Shown here piece by piece: positions 1-8,674 of a stretch of 64,000 bases of DNA (position 1 is the stretch's first letter; each line of letters opens with the position of its first letter). The notes beneath the pieces were generated by a model, which made no database searches, had not been told where the DNA came from, and was given only the letters and a program-made list of their open reading frames with translations. The stretch is from a bacterium (GTDB lineage: Bacteria > Bacillota > Clostridia > Lachnospirales > Lachnospiraceae): contig JAMPGX010000001.1 of assembly GCA_023663725.1 (NCBI GenBank), positions 62,001 to 126,000 of the forward strand, written 5' to 3'. Made by a program: the position numbers and the translations under genes.

Positions 1-1498
1 TTCCGTAGTCAGCCTGCCAGATATAACACTCAACCAATCTGCTGTCATAAACAAATTTTCCCATGATGACGGCCTTGTACATCCCATACAGAATCAATAC
101 GTAGTAAGCCAGCTTCTGCAGCCTGACCCAGTTCAGGCGGATGAGCAACCACCCGACCGTCACAAAGTCTACCAGAAGAACATACGCATACCCGTAGCGC
201 ATCAGAGGCGCGCTGAGCTGCCAGAACAGATAACAGCAATCCAGGGTCCCCAGCACCAGGAGCATGTCCAACTCCTCCCATCTCTTTTTTACAAATGTCC
301 AGCCAACTCCTCCCAGAAACAGGATAACACATATCCCGTTGCCAAGGACAAGCAGCTTTTCCGTATTGGATAGGGTACGTATAAACCAATTGGGCATCCA
401 CTCCATCACGGGCTTATCCAACAGCGCTATATCATACAATGCCTTTCCCCACGCGGAAATCTGGGCCGCATCCACCTCAATGAACACCGCGTCCATCTTC
501 CAGTCCACCTGAAACAGATCCAGCTTCGGGAAAGGGTAAAGCAGCCAGCCGGAGATGATTACCGTCCGCGCCAGCCATGGAGCGACTACCACCATCCCCA
601 AGCCCAGATACAGGACAATCTCCCTGATTCGTCTTTCCCGAATCAACTGAAATGCCGGCTTCAACACCAGCAGCAAAATCACGCCCGCCGTCAATTTCAG
701 CGACAGCGCATACACGCATGTCACACAGAGTAACGAGTAGGGAACCGTATCCTTTTTTTCTTCCAGGAGATCCAGCCACTTGATGACCACAAAGAAGATT
801 ACACACATGACGGGATAGTCCGTTGCCGGCGAAATCACCTCGTCCACGATGGTAGTCAGATAGTAAATTGCGCTTGCCCTAGCAAAGCCGCTCAAGGTAA
901 AACAATGCTTCTTCCTGCTTCTTACAATCCGTAGTATTGTCATGCTCAGCAGTAGAGCGAAAAAGCCGCTCATCGTATGCATAGACCTGCCGACCAGAAA
1001 TTCCATACTGTACAGAGCGCTCAATGGAAAATAGGAGCTGTTGTACGCAAATCTCTCATGCAGATTACCAAGACCAGGGACCACCCCATACTCTTCTATC
1101 CAACGAATACATTGAGCGTGATACAGATCCGTGTCAAAATGCATCACGCCCCGAGAAGTATAATATGCCCACAACAGAAAGAGAAGGACAATCAACAGCT
1201 TTTTGATGACAGAGGTCTCCCTCCACCAAATTCCAAGACGTTGCACGATCTGCCTGCGAAGAAAGAACAGTATCACAATGCATGCCGCGAGCAAAACGCC
1301 GTTGGTCAGAGCCCCCACCTTGTAAAAAAGGCTGAACGTCTGCGCATACACCGACAGAACCACCACGCCAGCCATCAAGATGCTGTCCATGCCCTGTATG
1401 TGGTAATGAAGCTTTTTTTCCACCACATACGCGACAACGTATCCTGTGCAAAAAGCGGTGACAATTATGTAGATCCAATTCAGGATAACACTCAGCAT
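1..1498 (-). CDS. Polytopic membrane protein, truncated by window edge (LIC_10190-like)
   Basis: The frame is open from an ATG at 1498 to the window edge (about 499 residues seen, no stop), so the C terminus is missing. The start has an AAGGGG ribosome site 8 bases upstream; an ATG at 1522 in the same frame lacks one. The product is strongly hydrophobic, with many membrane segments starting at the N terminus (MLSVILNWIYIIVTAFCTGY). A luminal-type stretch reads HFDTDLYHAQCIRWIEEYG followed by GLGNLHERFAYNSS. This Asp/Tyr/Gln plus GLxNLxxR...NSS pattern is what I associate with the LIC_10190 family of glycosyltransferase-like membrane proteins. That assignment is from memory and moderate. No catalytic role can be shown. 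An alternative is an uncharacterised GT-C fold or O-antigen-polymerase-like protein. Confidence 0.7.
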   Translation of the reverse strand, partial: MLSVILNWIYIIVTAFCTGYVVAYVVEKKLHYHIQGMDSILMAGVVVLSVYAQTFSLFYKVGALTNGVLLAACIVILFFLRRQIVQRLGIWWRETSVIKKLLIVLLFLLWAYYTSRGVMHFDTDLYHAQCIRWIEEYGVVPGLGNLHERFAYNSSYFPLSALYSMEFLVGRSMHTMSGFFALLLSMTILRIVRSRKKHCFTLSGFARASAIYYLTTIVDEVISPATDYPVMCVIFFVVIKWLDLLEEKKDTVPYSLLCVTCVYALSLKLTAGVILLLVLKPAFQLIRERRIREIVLYLGLGMVVVAPWLARTVIISGWLLYPFPKLDLFQVDWKMDAVFIEVDAAQISAWGKALYDIALLDKPVMEWMPNWFIRTLSNTEKLLVLGNGICVILFLGGVGWTFVKKRWEELDMLLVLGTLDCCYLFWQLSAPLMRYGYAYVLLVDFVTVGWLLIRLNWVRLQKLAYYVLILYGMYKAVIMGKFVYDSRLVECYIWQADYG

Positions 1499-1810
1499 CC
1501 ATTTATCCCCTTGCGTATACATTAGGTCTATAGAGAAATCAAGTCAGAATGCAAATGCCTCTTTAAATAATACGCTTTATCCCGCACTCGTTGCCGCTGT
1601 GACCCCGCTATATAAATTTATTATAGTGGAATTTCCATATTTTTACAACATAAAAAACATATGCCACACTGACTTGTTCCGGCCTGTCAGTTTCATGCAA
1701 AAAGTCAATGATGACTTGACTGGCAAACAACGAATTGATAATTGATTATTCAAGAGTCTCTTTGCTATACTGTAAGCACACCGGTGAATTGTAAATTGTA
1801 GGAGGACAGT
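1499..1810. other. Intergenic region, divergent promoters
   Basis: This 312-base gap separates the minus-strand membrane protein from the plus-strand regulator. Apart from the promoter listed next I see no gene, RNA or repeat. The stretch around 1560-1660 is A+T-rich and may hold the promoter of the membrane protein. Confidence 0.5.
1742..1771 (+). promoter_or_regulatory. Promoter of the XRE/TPR regulator
   Basis: TTGATT at 1742-1747 and TATACT at 1766-1771 are 18 bases apart, followed 39 bases later by the ATG with a GGAGG ribosome site. This is a sigma-A-type match by eye only. Confidence 0.5.
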
Positions 1811-2935
1811 ATGCAAATCAAACTTGGAGAAAAAATCAAGGAACTGCGCGGGCGCGACCGAAGAAAGCAGGAGGATCTTGCAATAGCTCTCGGTGTCACT
1901 AATCAGGCCGTCTCCCGCTGGGAGGCAAACGGCGGATACCCCGATATAGAATTGCTTCCGGCGATCGCCAACTACTTTCATATCACGATAGACGAGCTTT
2001 TCGGCTATGACAGCGACAGGCAAACAAAACTGCAAACGTATATCGAACAGGCAGACCGGCTATTCAAACACGGAGATAATATGCCGCTTGTTGAGTTCCT
2101 TCGAGATGCGATTTCAGAGTTTCCATCGGAATGGCAGCTTCAGTACCGTCTTGCGAATGCCCTGGTATCCTTGGGACATCAAAAAAGCGATCCACATAAA
2201 ATAGTTGTCAAGGTAAGCGACTATTCTCAGTATAACGCGGAGTATAATGCTCAAAACGAATACTGGAAAGAAGCGGTATCTCTATTTGAAGAAGTTTTGA
2301 AACAGGAAATTGACGATGATATCCGTACATCGGCAATCTGTTCCCTCATGTGGCTTTATTCCTGGATGGGTGATCAGGAAAATGCGGAGAGAACAGCTCT
2401 TTCCCAATCACCCGTCAGAATCAGCAGAGAGGTACTTCTTGCAGACACGACTGTAGACCAAACAATTGAAAAATATAGCGGAGAGGCAATTCTTGCCCTG
2501 ATGCACGAGTTATACAAGGTGCTCAGACCCGCTGTTATGGGAAGACATTCGCTCTCACATTCACAGGCGGGGCTTGACGTGTTGCTTGCCGTTGTACGGT
2601 TATATGAAGGTATATTTGACGATGGGAACTACGGAATGTATCACAACGACATGTGTATGCTTTACTTGCACTGTTCTTCCATAGCCGTTCATCTGAATGA
2701 TTCTGAACGTGCCTTGAGTTATTATGAGGTTGCATTAGATCATTTTCTGGAATTCAAACAGATACAGAGAATGCCTCAGCTTACGGCGCCGCTAATCAAT
2801 AAGGCAAAGGATTACAGACCCAGTATCGTTCTGCTGGACCGTGAATGGTTTGAGGAGCATATGCAAGCTTTCCCTGTGGAATGTGTGGATGCGATCAAAA
2901 ATAATCCCAAGTATGCAGCGATTTTTGCTCAATAA
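1811..2935 (+). CDS. XRE-family transcriptional regulator with TPR-like C-terminal domain
   Basis: This is a 374-residue predicted cytoplasmic DNA-binding protein. Residues 1-65 form a helix-turn-helix of the Cro/C1 type: LGEKIKELR, then KQEDLAIALGVTNQAVSRWE, then PDIELLPAIANYF and the LFGYD ending usual for this class. Residues of about 90-340 are helical with repeated acidic/aromatic pairs and look like a TPR-type array, as in peptide-sensing regulators. The start has TAGGAGG 5 bases upstream. It stands alone and diverges from the membrane protein upstream, which is a plausible but untested target. The ligand is unknown. An acidic helix-rich sensor of another kind is possible. Confidence 0.85.
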   Translation: MQIKLGEKIKELRGRDRRKQEDLAIALGVTNQAVSRWEANGGYPDIELLPAIANYFHITIDELFGYDSDRQTKLQTYIEQADRLFKHGDNMPLVEFLRDAISEFPSEWQLQYRLANALVSLGHQKSDPHKIVVKVSDYSQYNAEYNAQNEYWKEAVSLFEEVLKQEIDDDIRTSAICSLMWLYSWMGDQENAERTALSQSPVRISREVLLADTTVDQTIEKYSGEAILALMHELYKVLRPAVMGRHSLSHSQAGLDVLLAVVRLYEGIFDDGNYGMYHNDMCMLYLHCSSIAVHLNDSERALSYYEVALDHFLEFKQIQRMPQLTAPLINKAKDYRPSIVLLDREWFEEHMQAFPVECVDAIKNNPKYAAIFAQ

Positions 2936-3037
2936 ATATTGCAGCTTCAGTCAACCACCCTGCTGCATTTGCCAATTGTCCGTGAAAATATGGTCGCTTG
3001 GTCCATCACTCGCGGAAATAAAATGCCAGAATATAAG

Positions 3038-3066
3038 GGCTTGGGAGATTACATAACTCTCAAGCC
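3038..3066. terminator. Hairpin between the XRE gene and the sigK remnant
   Basis: Arms GGCTTGGGAG (3038-3047) and CTCTCAAGCC (3057-3066) form a 10-pair stem with one G-T pair and a 9-base loop. No run of T follows on the plus strand; the minus strand continues T-rich. It lies just beyond the sigK-like 3' fragment, so it could be the original sigK terminator left on the far side of the island. Confidence 0.4.
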
Positions 3067-3080
3067 TTGCATATCCGCTT

Positions 3081-3144
3081 CTTACCCCTGCTCAAACTTC
3101 TCCCGCAGTTTCCCCAGCACCTTCTTCTCGATCCGACTCACATA
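3081..3144 (-). pseudogene. Detached 3' end of sigK (direct repeat copy A)
   Basis: Minus-strand translation gives YVSRIEKKVLGKLREKFEQG and a TAA stop, matching the last 20 residues of the intact sigma factor at 8675-9310 except one Ala-to-Val change and the stop codon (TAA here, TGA there). At DNA level 3084-3144 equals 8677-8737 with one mismatch (3119) in 61 bases. The upstream part of the gene is absent: identity ends abruptly at 3144/8737. I infer this is the displaced native 3' end, or one attachment-site half, of the island lying between the two copies. Confidence 0.85.
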
Positions 3145-3172
3145 CTCTCCTGTCAAGTTAGGGCTAAAAAAT

Positions 3173-4063
3173 CTACTCCAATTTCACAATCTCTGTTCGC
3201 TCCTCATCTGGATATATGTAAAGATATATAATGTCCTGCTCCTTATAGAAATACAGAACTCCACAAGCATTTCCTGTCTTTAGCCACTCTGCTTTCTTTT
3301 CTCGCTCTACAATAGGCCCTCTTCTTTTCATACCCGCATAATCAGTAACACGAATTTCACAATAATATGTACTTCCACAATACTCCACCCTCAAATCTAA
3401 ATCATCGTCAGCAAAAAGGAGTTTGTATTTTATCCCTTTTTCTTTTAATTTCTCTAATACCGCATATAGATCTTCTCCTGCCTTAGAGGTTCCACATCGA
3501 AACTCATCACTTTTTTCCTTTATTAAGGTACCATTTTCCAAATATGCTTTAATCTGCCAATCGATTTCAGAAAACCGAAGATCAGATGACTCATTTAACA
3601 CTTTATAAATTGTTTTTCTGATTTCCTCATTTTGCGCCTGTATTTGACGTATTTTACGGTAATAGCGTGAATTCAACTTTAAATAATCAATAAACTGTTT
3701 TCCTTGTAATGTAACACCTTGCAGTTTATAATAATTTTCCGCTCCCAGCCTAAGTATATGTGGATGTTCTCCCTCGTAAATATCATCTTTACACGGATTC
3801 AATATCATCTCTATATTCTGATCACTTTTGGTTCTATTGCATTTACAGCAAGAGTAAACCAAATTATCATAACAGTCAACATTCCATTCTACATCTGATT
3901 TCCTGGATACGAAATGGTCTTTCTCAAATAACTGTTCCCCCACCACATTATCCTTTTCCTGCATTCCACAATATGCACACTCGAAGTTAAAATCATTCCG
4001 AAGATACATTTTACATTTTTCAGAATTATAGGTGACCCAATGTCTTTTTCGTATATATGTCAT
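3173..4063 (-). CDS. HNH endonuclease, putative effector of the island
   Basis: This 296-residue protein has an N-terminal zinc-binding HNH nuclease module: C29-x2-C32, D49-H50 (EKDHFVSRKS), N67 and the C72/C73-K-C75-N76-R-x-K79 cluster. Those are all the elements expected for metal-dependent DNA cleavage. Residues of about 100-200 are helical. The last 95 residues (around DLDLRVEYCG, YYCEIRVTDYAG and GVLYFYKEQDIIYLYIYP) are beta-rich and could be a target-recognition or nuclease-like fold; I do not recognise them. The start abuts the receiver gene's TAA stop, with AAGGG 8 bases upstream, so translation is probably coupled. As the last gene of the methylase operon it is the likely restriction component. 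That role is inference from context. Confidence 0.85.
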   Translation of the reverse strand: MTYIRKRHWVTYNSEKCKMYLRNDFNFECAYCGMQEKDNVVGEQLFEKDHFVSRKSDVEWNVDCYDNLVYSCCKCNRTKSDQNIEMILNPCKDDIYEGEHPHILRLGAENYYKLQGVTLQGKQFIDYLKLNSRYYRKIRQIQAQNEEIRKTIYKVLNESSDLRFSEIDWQIKAYLENGTLIKEKSDEFRCGTSKAGEDLYAVLEKLKEKGIKYKLLFADDDLDLRVEYCGSTYYCEIRVTDYAGMKRRGPIVEREKKAEWLKTGNACGVLYFYKEQDIIYLYIYPDEERTEIVKLE

Positions 4064-4561
4064 TTATTCTTCCCTTTTTGTAGCTTTACTGATTTGCCGC
4101 AGTAAAAGATTCAGTTCTTCGTTTTTTTCATTCATAAGTGACAGTACATCATTATCCTTTCGCAAAGCACACGCTCGCCTTATTTTGGCTATCAATTCAC
4201 TCATTTTTTTCGTGTCTTTTAGTTCTGCCTTATTCAACTGATAATCATACTCTCCCAACTCATCCTTATAATCGTCCAGAGGATAATTTGTCAATAAAAC
4301 TGCATAAATATTACTATCATGACTCCTTATTTCTCGTAACACCTCAATTCCATTGTAGTCAACCGAAGCCTTTTCCAGTTCATGATCTATCAGTAAAAAG
4401 TCCACATCATTTTCGACCACAAAATCGTAAAACTCATCTAATGATTGCGGATATGAATCTATTCCTATCAATTTAATTCCAGGAAATAAGCTGAATCGTC
4501 CCTGCATCAAAGTGATATTTTTGGGTTCATCCTCAATATACAATCCTGTCAAAGTCTGCAT
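4064..4561 (-). CDS. Stand-alone response-regulator receiver protein
   Basis: This 165-residue protein has a complete receiver domain: acidic pair E10-D11, phospho-acceptor D59 (FLLIDHEL), T91 (VLLTNYP) and K111 (QLNKAEL). No DNA-binding or enzymatic output domain follows; the last 50 residues are a charged helix ending LLRQISKATKREE. Its ATG overlaps the stop of the ATPase/kinase gene as TAATG, with GGAGG 7 bases upstream. The neighbouring kinase carries a DHp-like His, so D59 is the obvious phosphate acceptor. I infer it acts by protein contact, for instance on the HNH nuclease or the methylase. Confidence 0.88.
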   Translation of the reverse strand: MQTLTGLYIEDEPKNITLMQGRFSLFPGIKLIGIDSYPQSLDEFYDFVVENDVDFLLIDHELEKASVDYNGIEVLREIRSHDSNIYAVLLTNYPLDDYKDELGEYDYQLNKAELKDTKKMSELIAKIRRACALRKDNDVLSLMNEKNEELNLLLRQISKATKREE

Positions 4562-6984
4562 TAAGCGTCCTCCTTCATAAAATGAACAACAAATTTCGCC
4601 CCGCCTAGATCTTTTGATTCTTCTACATATACCTCACCACTATAACTTGCCACAATATCCTTTACAATATTCAAGCCCAGCCCAATTCCATCTTCTTTTG
4701 TAGTTTTAAATGGCTTAAATATTTCCTCACGTATGTTTTCCGGCACCCCCAATCCGCTATCCTCAAAATATAGATAAATATCTTCTTCCCTCTGTTGAAA
4801 AATAATCTGTATCTTCTTTTTCTGTCTGGCCTTAATCTGCTCAAAGGCATTGGTAATCATATTAATAATAATGGATTCCAAATCAATCTGGCGCATCGTT
4901 CGACATATGCCGGCCTCTGTTATCAATTGCAAATCCACATGAAACGCCTCCAGCATACCCCGATACAGTCTGCAGATATTTCTCAGAACCTCACCAAAAT
5001 TTAAATCAGTTTGAGGACTTCTCTTTTTCTTTTTCAAGAATTCCACAATCATCAGACTATATCCCGAAATTCTGGTAAAATCTGATTTTATATTTTCCGT
5101 TATGTCAACAAAATACGGATTTTCAATCATTGAAGCCATCTCTGTATAAAAAGATAACGTGTTATCTATTCTGGAGATAATGTCCTGCGTTTCATGTCCA
5201 AAATTACCCGTTAAAATGCCAAGCGTGGCCAGATTCTTATACATGGACAGTTCCGTTTCCTGCATTTTCACATACTTTTCATATGCATTCTCTGTTTTTT
5301 CGTATTGCTCTTCTGTTTCCTTCTGCCTCTTCTCTTCTTTGGACTTCCACTGTTCCAATGAACTTGCTACAGTCTCAGGTGGCGCCCCTTTTTTTAATAG
5401 CTGTAACGTTTCTACAAATTGTTTTTCCTGAATATATTTCTGTTTCTCTGCTATTTGCTTTTGTTTCTGCCTTTTCTCTTTTTCCTTTTCCAGTTCAGGC
5501 TTTGACCTTTCATATTCTTCCCGCCTTATCTCCGATATCACTTCGATGCAAGTGAGAACAAATTTTTTCAGATGTTCATATGCCTCGTTTTCAATAATTC
5601 CCTCTCTGTTTGTCGCATCGATCAGGAGTGGATTTGTCTCATCGGATATCTTAATCACACCTATAGTCTGATTATTGCCAACGCGATATCCATGAGTATC
5701 GCTGACCTTAGATTTATCTAAGTTTAACCAGTCATTTTCAATATCCCCATATGGCTTTACTCGAAAATTGTCCCGATATATTTTTATTCCGGAATATAAA
5801 TTCAAAATTTCTATTGCCAGCCGATAATTATATGTTTCATTAGTCATATGAACGGAATCACGTAAAAAATAATACAATTCAAATGATATATCTCCGCAAA
5901 GCAAAGGCAATTCATATTCCATATTCTTTTCATCATTTTTGCCCGTTATATCCGAATACCTGATTTCAGACCTGGTTCCATTTGCATATATTCTGGCTGT
6001 CACCTTTGCATATTTTAAGTCCAAAATAGAGTTCACGCTGATTTCTTCCGGAATATTGAATTGATTGGCTATCAAATCAATATGAAAGGGATCTTTTTCA
6101 ATAAACTCAGGCGCTATAAGCAAGCGAAGTTCCTTCTGGAGCTTGTCAATATCTTTTTGTCTCCAGTTATCTCTCAAACCCTCCAAGACCATAACCAGAC
6201 CTGTATGCACAGACAGTTCCTCCCTGCCTTCCATTGCATACATTTCTTTTAATATATTATATGTCTCCTCACCCTCCCTGTTATCTATCTCCTCCAGAGG
6301 ATTGTAAATATTTTCCAGCTTTAGTTCCACTTTTTCCTGTTTCTTTAAAATCGGAATAATCTGGTTTTCAAAAAAATCCAAAAAAGCAGTATCATATGCC
6401 AGTTCATAATCACCGATTATCCCGCCAACTTTTTCCCTCACATAACCCTGCTCAATTCCATCACTCAACTGCAGAGACAAATAATATTCCACCTGATTTG
6501 CTATATATTTTGCCGCTGAAGCATCATTCTTATTACGTAAAATCTGAACTCTCTGCTGTAATCCGGAAATTGATATTTCTTCATAAAGATTCCAATTCAA
6601 AAAAACCTTAAATGACTCCTCCTTAGTAAAAGAATAAATAACTGCACGCTCTGCCAATCGCTCTACCGAGAAACGACCAATTCCCTTTTTACCTGCCTTT
6701 TTCCTTCCTTTTAGTGTATATGGCAAACTCAATTTATTGCTTGTCCCAATTACCATCCAACGGTTTTCAAACTCATATTCCGTCATGCCACATCCTGTGT
6801 CCGCTACAATAATGCGGCTATTGGGTGTATTAGCATTTTCTATCATTATCCGCACGCTTGGCGCATCCGCATCATAGGCATTTTTAACCAACTCTACCAG
6901 AGCTGTGACAAAGTCAGTGACCAGTTCACGGCCCAATTGCCCAATATGTCTGGAATTTGTTTTAAATTGTAGATTTTTCACCAT
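4561..6984 (-). CDS. Dual GHKL protein: MORC/Hsp90-like ATPase fused to histidine kinase
   Basis: This is an 807-residue soluble protein with two separate GHKL ATP-binding modules. The N-terminal one has ELVKNAYDADA (E31, N35, D38), ADTGCGM (62-67) and a GKKGIGRFS lid motif, as in MutL/Hsp90/MORC-type ATPases. A long charged coiled coil (about residues 490-590) leads to a DHp-like helix with H597 (GNFGHETQDI), then a kinase-type ATPase with N712 (MITNAFEQ), DSGLG (742-746) and GIGLGLNIVKDI (from about 767). There is no membrane segment, so it should sense a cytoplasmic signal. I chose the ATG at 6984: GAGGT lies 7 bases upstream, and it clears the methylase stop by 13 bases. A start at 7023 would overlap the methylase gene. 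GHKL ATPases of the MutL/MORC type are known to occur beside restriction-modification genes; the joint kinase/receiver arrangement here is the unusual part. Confidence 0.87.
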   Translation of the reverse strand: MVKNLQFKTNSRHIGQLGRELVTDFVTALVELVKNAYDADAPSVRIMIENANTPNSRIIVADTGCGMTEYEFENRWMVIGTSNKLSLPYTLKGRKKAGKKGIGRFSVERLAERAVIYSFTKEESFKVFLNWNLYEEISISGLQQRVQILRNKNDASAAKYIANQVEYYLSLQLSDGIEQGYVREKVGGIIGDYELAYDTAFLDFFENQIIPILKKQEKVELKLENIYNPLEEIDNREGEETYNILKEMYAMEGREELSVHTGLVMVLEGLRDNWRQKDIDKLQKELRLLIAPEFIEKDPFHIDLIANQFNIPEEISVNSILDLKYAKVTARIYANGTRSEIRYSDITGKNDEKNMEYELPLLCGDISFELYYFLRDSVHMTNETYNYRLAIEILNLYSGIKIYRDNFRVKPYGDIENDWLNLDKSKVSDTHGYRVGNNQTIGVIKISDETNPLLIDATNREGIIENEAYEHLKKFVLTCIEVISEIRREEYERSKPELEKEKEKRQKQKQIAEKQKYIQEKQFVETLQLLKKGAPPETVASSLEQWKSKEEKRQKETEEQYEKTENAYEKYVKMQETELSMYKNLATLGILTGNFGHETQDIISRIDNTLSFYTEMASMIENPYFVDITENIKSDFTRISGYSLMIVEFLKKKKRSPQTDLNFGEVLRNICRLYRGMLEAFHVDLQLITEAGICRTMRQIDLESIIINMITNAFEQIKARQKKKIQIIFQQREEDIYLYFEDSGLGVPENIREEIFKPFKTTKEDGIGLGLNIVKDIVASYSGEVYVEESKDLGGAKFVVHFMKEDA

Positions 6985-6997
6985 AAGACGTACCTCA

Positions 6998-8428
6998 CTA
7001 AAACCTATATTGCTTAATATCATTAACGGAAACCCTATATGATGTCTCTGTTGTAGGAGTGCCTACCATTTTGACATATTGATAGAAATCCATACTTTGC
7101 AGAATTCTTGCAGCATCATCTAAAGTATAACATGAATTCTCTTTCTGTGTAATAAAATACCCCGCATATGGAACCGCATCTCTGTCTCCCCAATATACCT
7201 TGGCCTGTTTTGTTATTACCATTGGTAAAACCAGTTTCTCTTTCCATAACTCCTTAAGTGCCTGAGATCTGCCATATTCAAACCATTGTGCATTTTTGTC
7301 ACTCTTTCTACTCTTCAGCCTCTTCTTAAATTGAGTCAAATATTGATATGCATATGGATACAACTGCTTAAATTCTCTTTCTCTATATTTTTCTATCTTC
7401 CTTTCTTCTCTTTTGTAGGGAAAAATTATATATTGTCTCTCTGCTTGCTTTTTCTTTTCACTTTTTGTACTTATCGCTTTCAAACAAATTGCCTTTTCCA
7501 CTTTTTGCTTTTCTATGTACAAGTAGCATTCATCTTCTTTTGTGGGCTTAATCAAAAATGCCTCATTTAGCAATGTGGCCACACTGTTACAGACATCAAA
7601 ATATTCGTCAAACTGCTCTTGTCCATTAACCACCTTCTGAAAGACCCATTTCTTATCGTCCTCACATAGATGTTTTTTTTGAATTATTATTTTTTTACCT
7701 GTTTTACTCACCTCATACAGTATCTTATCACTAACTTTTCCTTTTTTATAGAGAAGGAAAGCAACAGAGCAGGTAATGCCCGGAAAGACACTTTCTCCAC
7801 TTAAGTCAACCACTCCTGTCATCCCATCAACTATAAAGTTCCGTAGCTCTCTCGCATATCTATTTCTAAAAATACTAAACGGTATTAAGTAAATCATCTT
7901 TCCATCAGGTTCTAATGCGTTTATACTGGCCTCAATAAAAGCATAACAATAATCAAATCTTCCTTTTTTGCACACCTCATAATGCTTTTTAAGATACCGC
8001 CTCTCTTCTTCTGTCATATCATGATATGTGATATATGGAGGATTTCCAACAATAAATGATGCTTTGATTTCGTCAGTATTATAGGTTAAAAAATCGTGAT
8101 TCCGTATATTCCACCGCACATTCTCTATTCCACTGGAACTACAGGTTCTGTTGAGATGTTCGATACATTTCTCCCGTTGTTCTGGATCAACTTCAAATCC
8201 TATGATATTTTGGGACAAGCCTTCTGCTATATACTCATTTGTTAATCCCTGTGTCCTTGCATCTTTAATATATCTTTTAACTATCGACACCAGTATGTTT
8301 CCCTGGCCACACGAGTTTTCCAGAACAGTTTTACCTACCAGATTTTTTACATATCCTATTCGATCCAACATATCTTCCACATATTTGTCAGGAGTGAATA
8401 TCTGATCATTCCTATTCTTTTTCGCCAT
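6998..8428 (-). CDS. N6-adenine DNA methyltransferase (TaqI/Eco57I-like)
   Basis: This 476-residue predicted S-adenosylmethionine-dependent DNA methylase has the cofactor motif LENSCGQGN (36-44) and the catalytic NPPY motif (129-132, IVGNPPYITYHD). A downstream acidic motif lies around DGKMIYLIPFSIF. The C-terminal third (KLVLPMVITKQAKVYWGDRD to the end) resembles the TaqI-type target-recognition domain. At 476 residues it has no room for a fused nuclease like those of type IIG enzymes, so cleavage must come from elsewhere, presumably the HNH gene in the same operon. It is the first gene of the operon. The ribosome site before ATG 8428 is weak (AAGG 14 bases upstream). The recognition sequence cannot be read from the protein. 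Confidence 0.9.
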   Translation of the reverse strand: MAKKNRNDQIFTPDKYVEDMLDRIGYVKNLVGKTVLENSCGQGNILVSIVKRYIKDARTQGLTNEYIAEGLSQNIIGFEVDPEQREKCIEHLNRTCSSSGIENVRWNIRNHDFLTYNTDEIKASFIVGNPPYITYHDMTEEERRYLKKHYEVCKKGRFDYCYAFIEASINALEPDGKMIYLIPFSIFRNRYARELRNFIVDGMTGVVDLSGESVFPGITCSVAFLLYKKGKVSDKILYEVSKTGKKIIIQKKHLCEDDKKWVFQKVVNGQEQFDEYFDVCNSVATLLNEAFLIKPTKEDECYLYIEKQKVEKAICLKAISTKSEKKKQAERQYIIFPYKREERKIEKYREREFKQLYPYAYQYLTQFKKRLKSRKSDKNAQWFEYGRSQALKELWKEKLVLPMVITKQAKVYWGDRDAVPYAGYFITQKENSCYTLDDAARILQSMDFYQYVKMVGTPTTETSYRVSVNDIKQYRF

Positions 8429-8674
8429 GAGTCCAAACAGCCTTTCTGCATATTTCAGTCACAAATTAGTGAATAAATCTTACCAAGTGCGATTTCTTGT
8501 CCATTGGCCTTTTTATTATATGCAATTTACGCCCAAAAAGCAATACAGATTTCCTATCCTTATACGCCTCCTGACAAAAATGTCTGCCTGTATGCTAATT
8601 AAGGCAAAATCTCTTTGCCACATACGGGACAATGGATTTTGCCTTATAGCTATGACACGTTTCCCCCTGTATAC
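8429..8674. promoter_or_regulatory. Island 5' region with 12-bp perfect inverted repeat
   Basis: This gap of 246 bases between the methylase start and the sigK stop holds the promoter of the island operon. A perfect inverted repeat, TAAGGCAAAATC (8600-8611) and GATTTTGCCTTA (8635-8646), with a 23-base spacer, lies 29 bases beyond the sigK stop. The long spacer and lack of a T run argue against a simple terminator. An operator or recombination-protein site is possible. No gene is seen. Confidence 0.5.

Noticed and set aside
1134-1502. Separate minus-strand frames at 45-401, 477-806 and 1134-1502
   Set aside because: All lie in a shifted frame over one continuous hydrophobic frame from 1498 to the window edge, which has a good ribosome site and a consistent membrane-protein sequence. 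The gene is not broken into pieces.
4561-8428. Simple type II restriction-modification system plus an unrelated two-component system
   Set aside because: The spacing (13 bases, 1-base overlap, direct abutment) and a single orientation make one operon far more likely than two independent systems.
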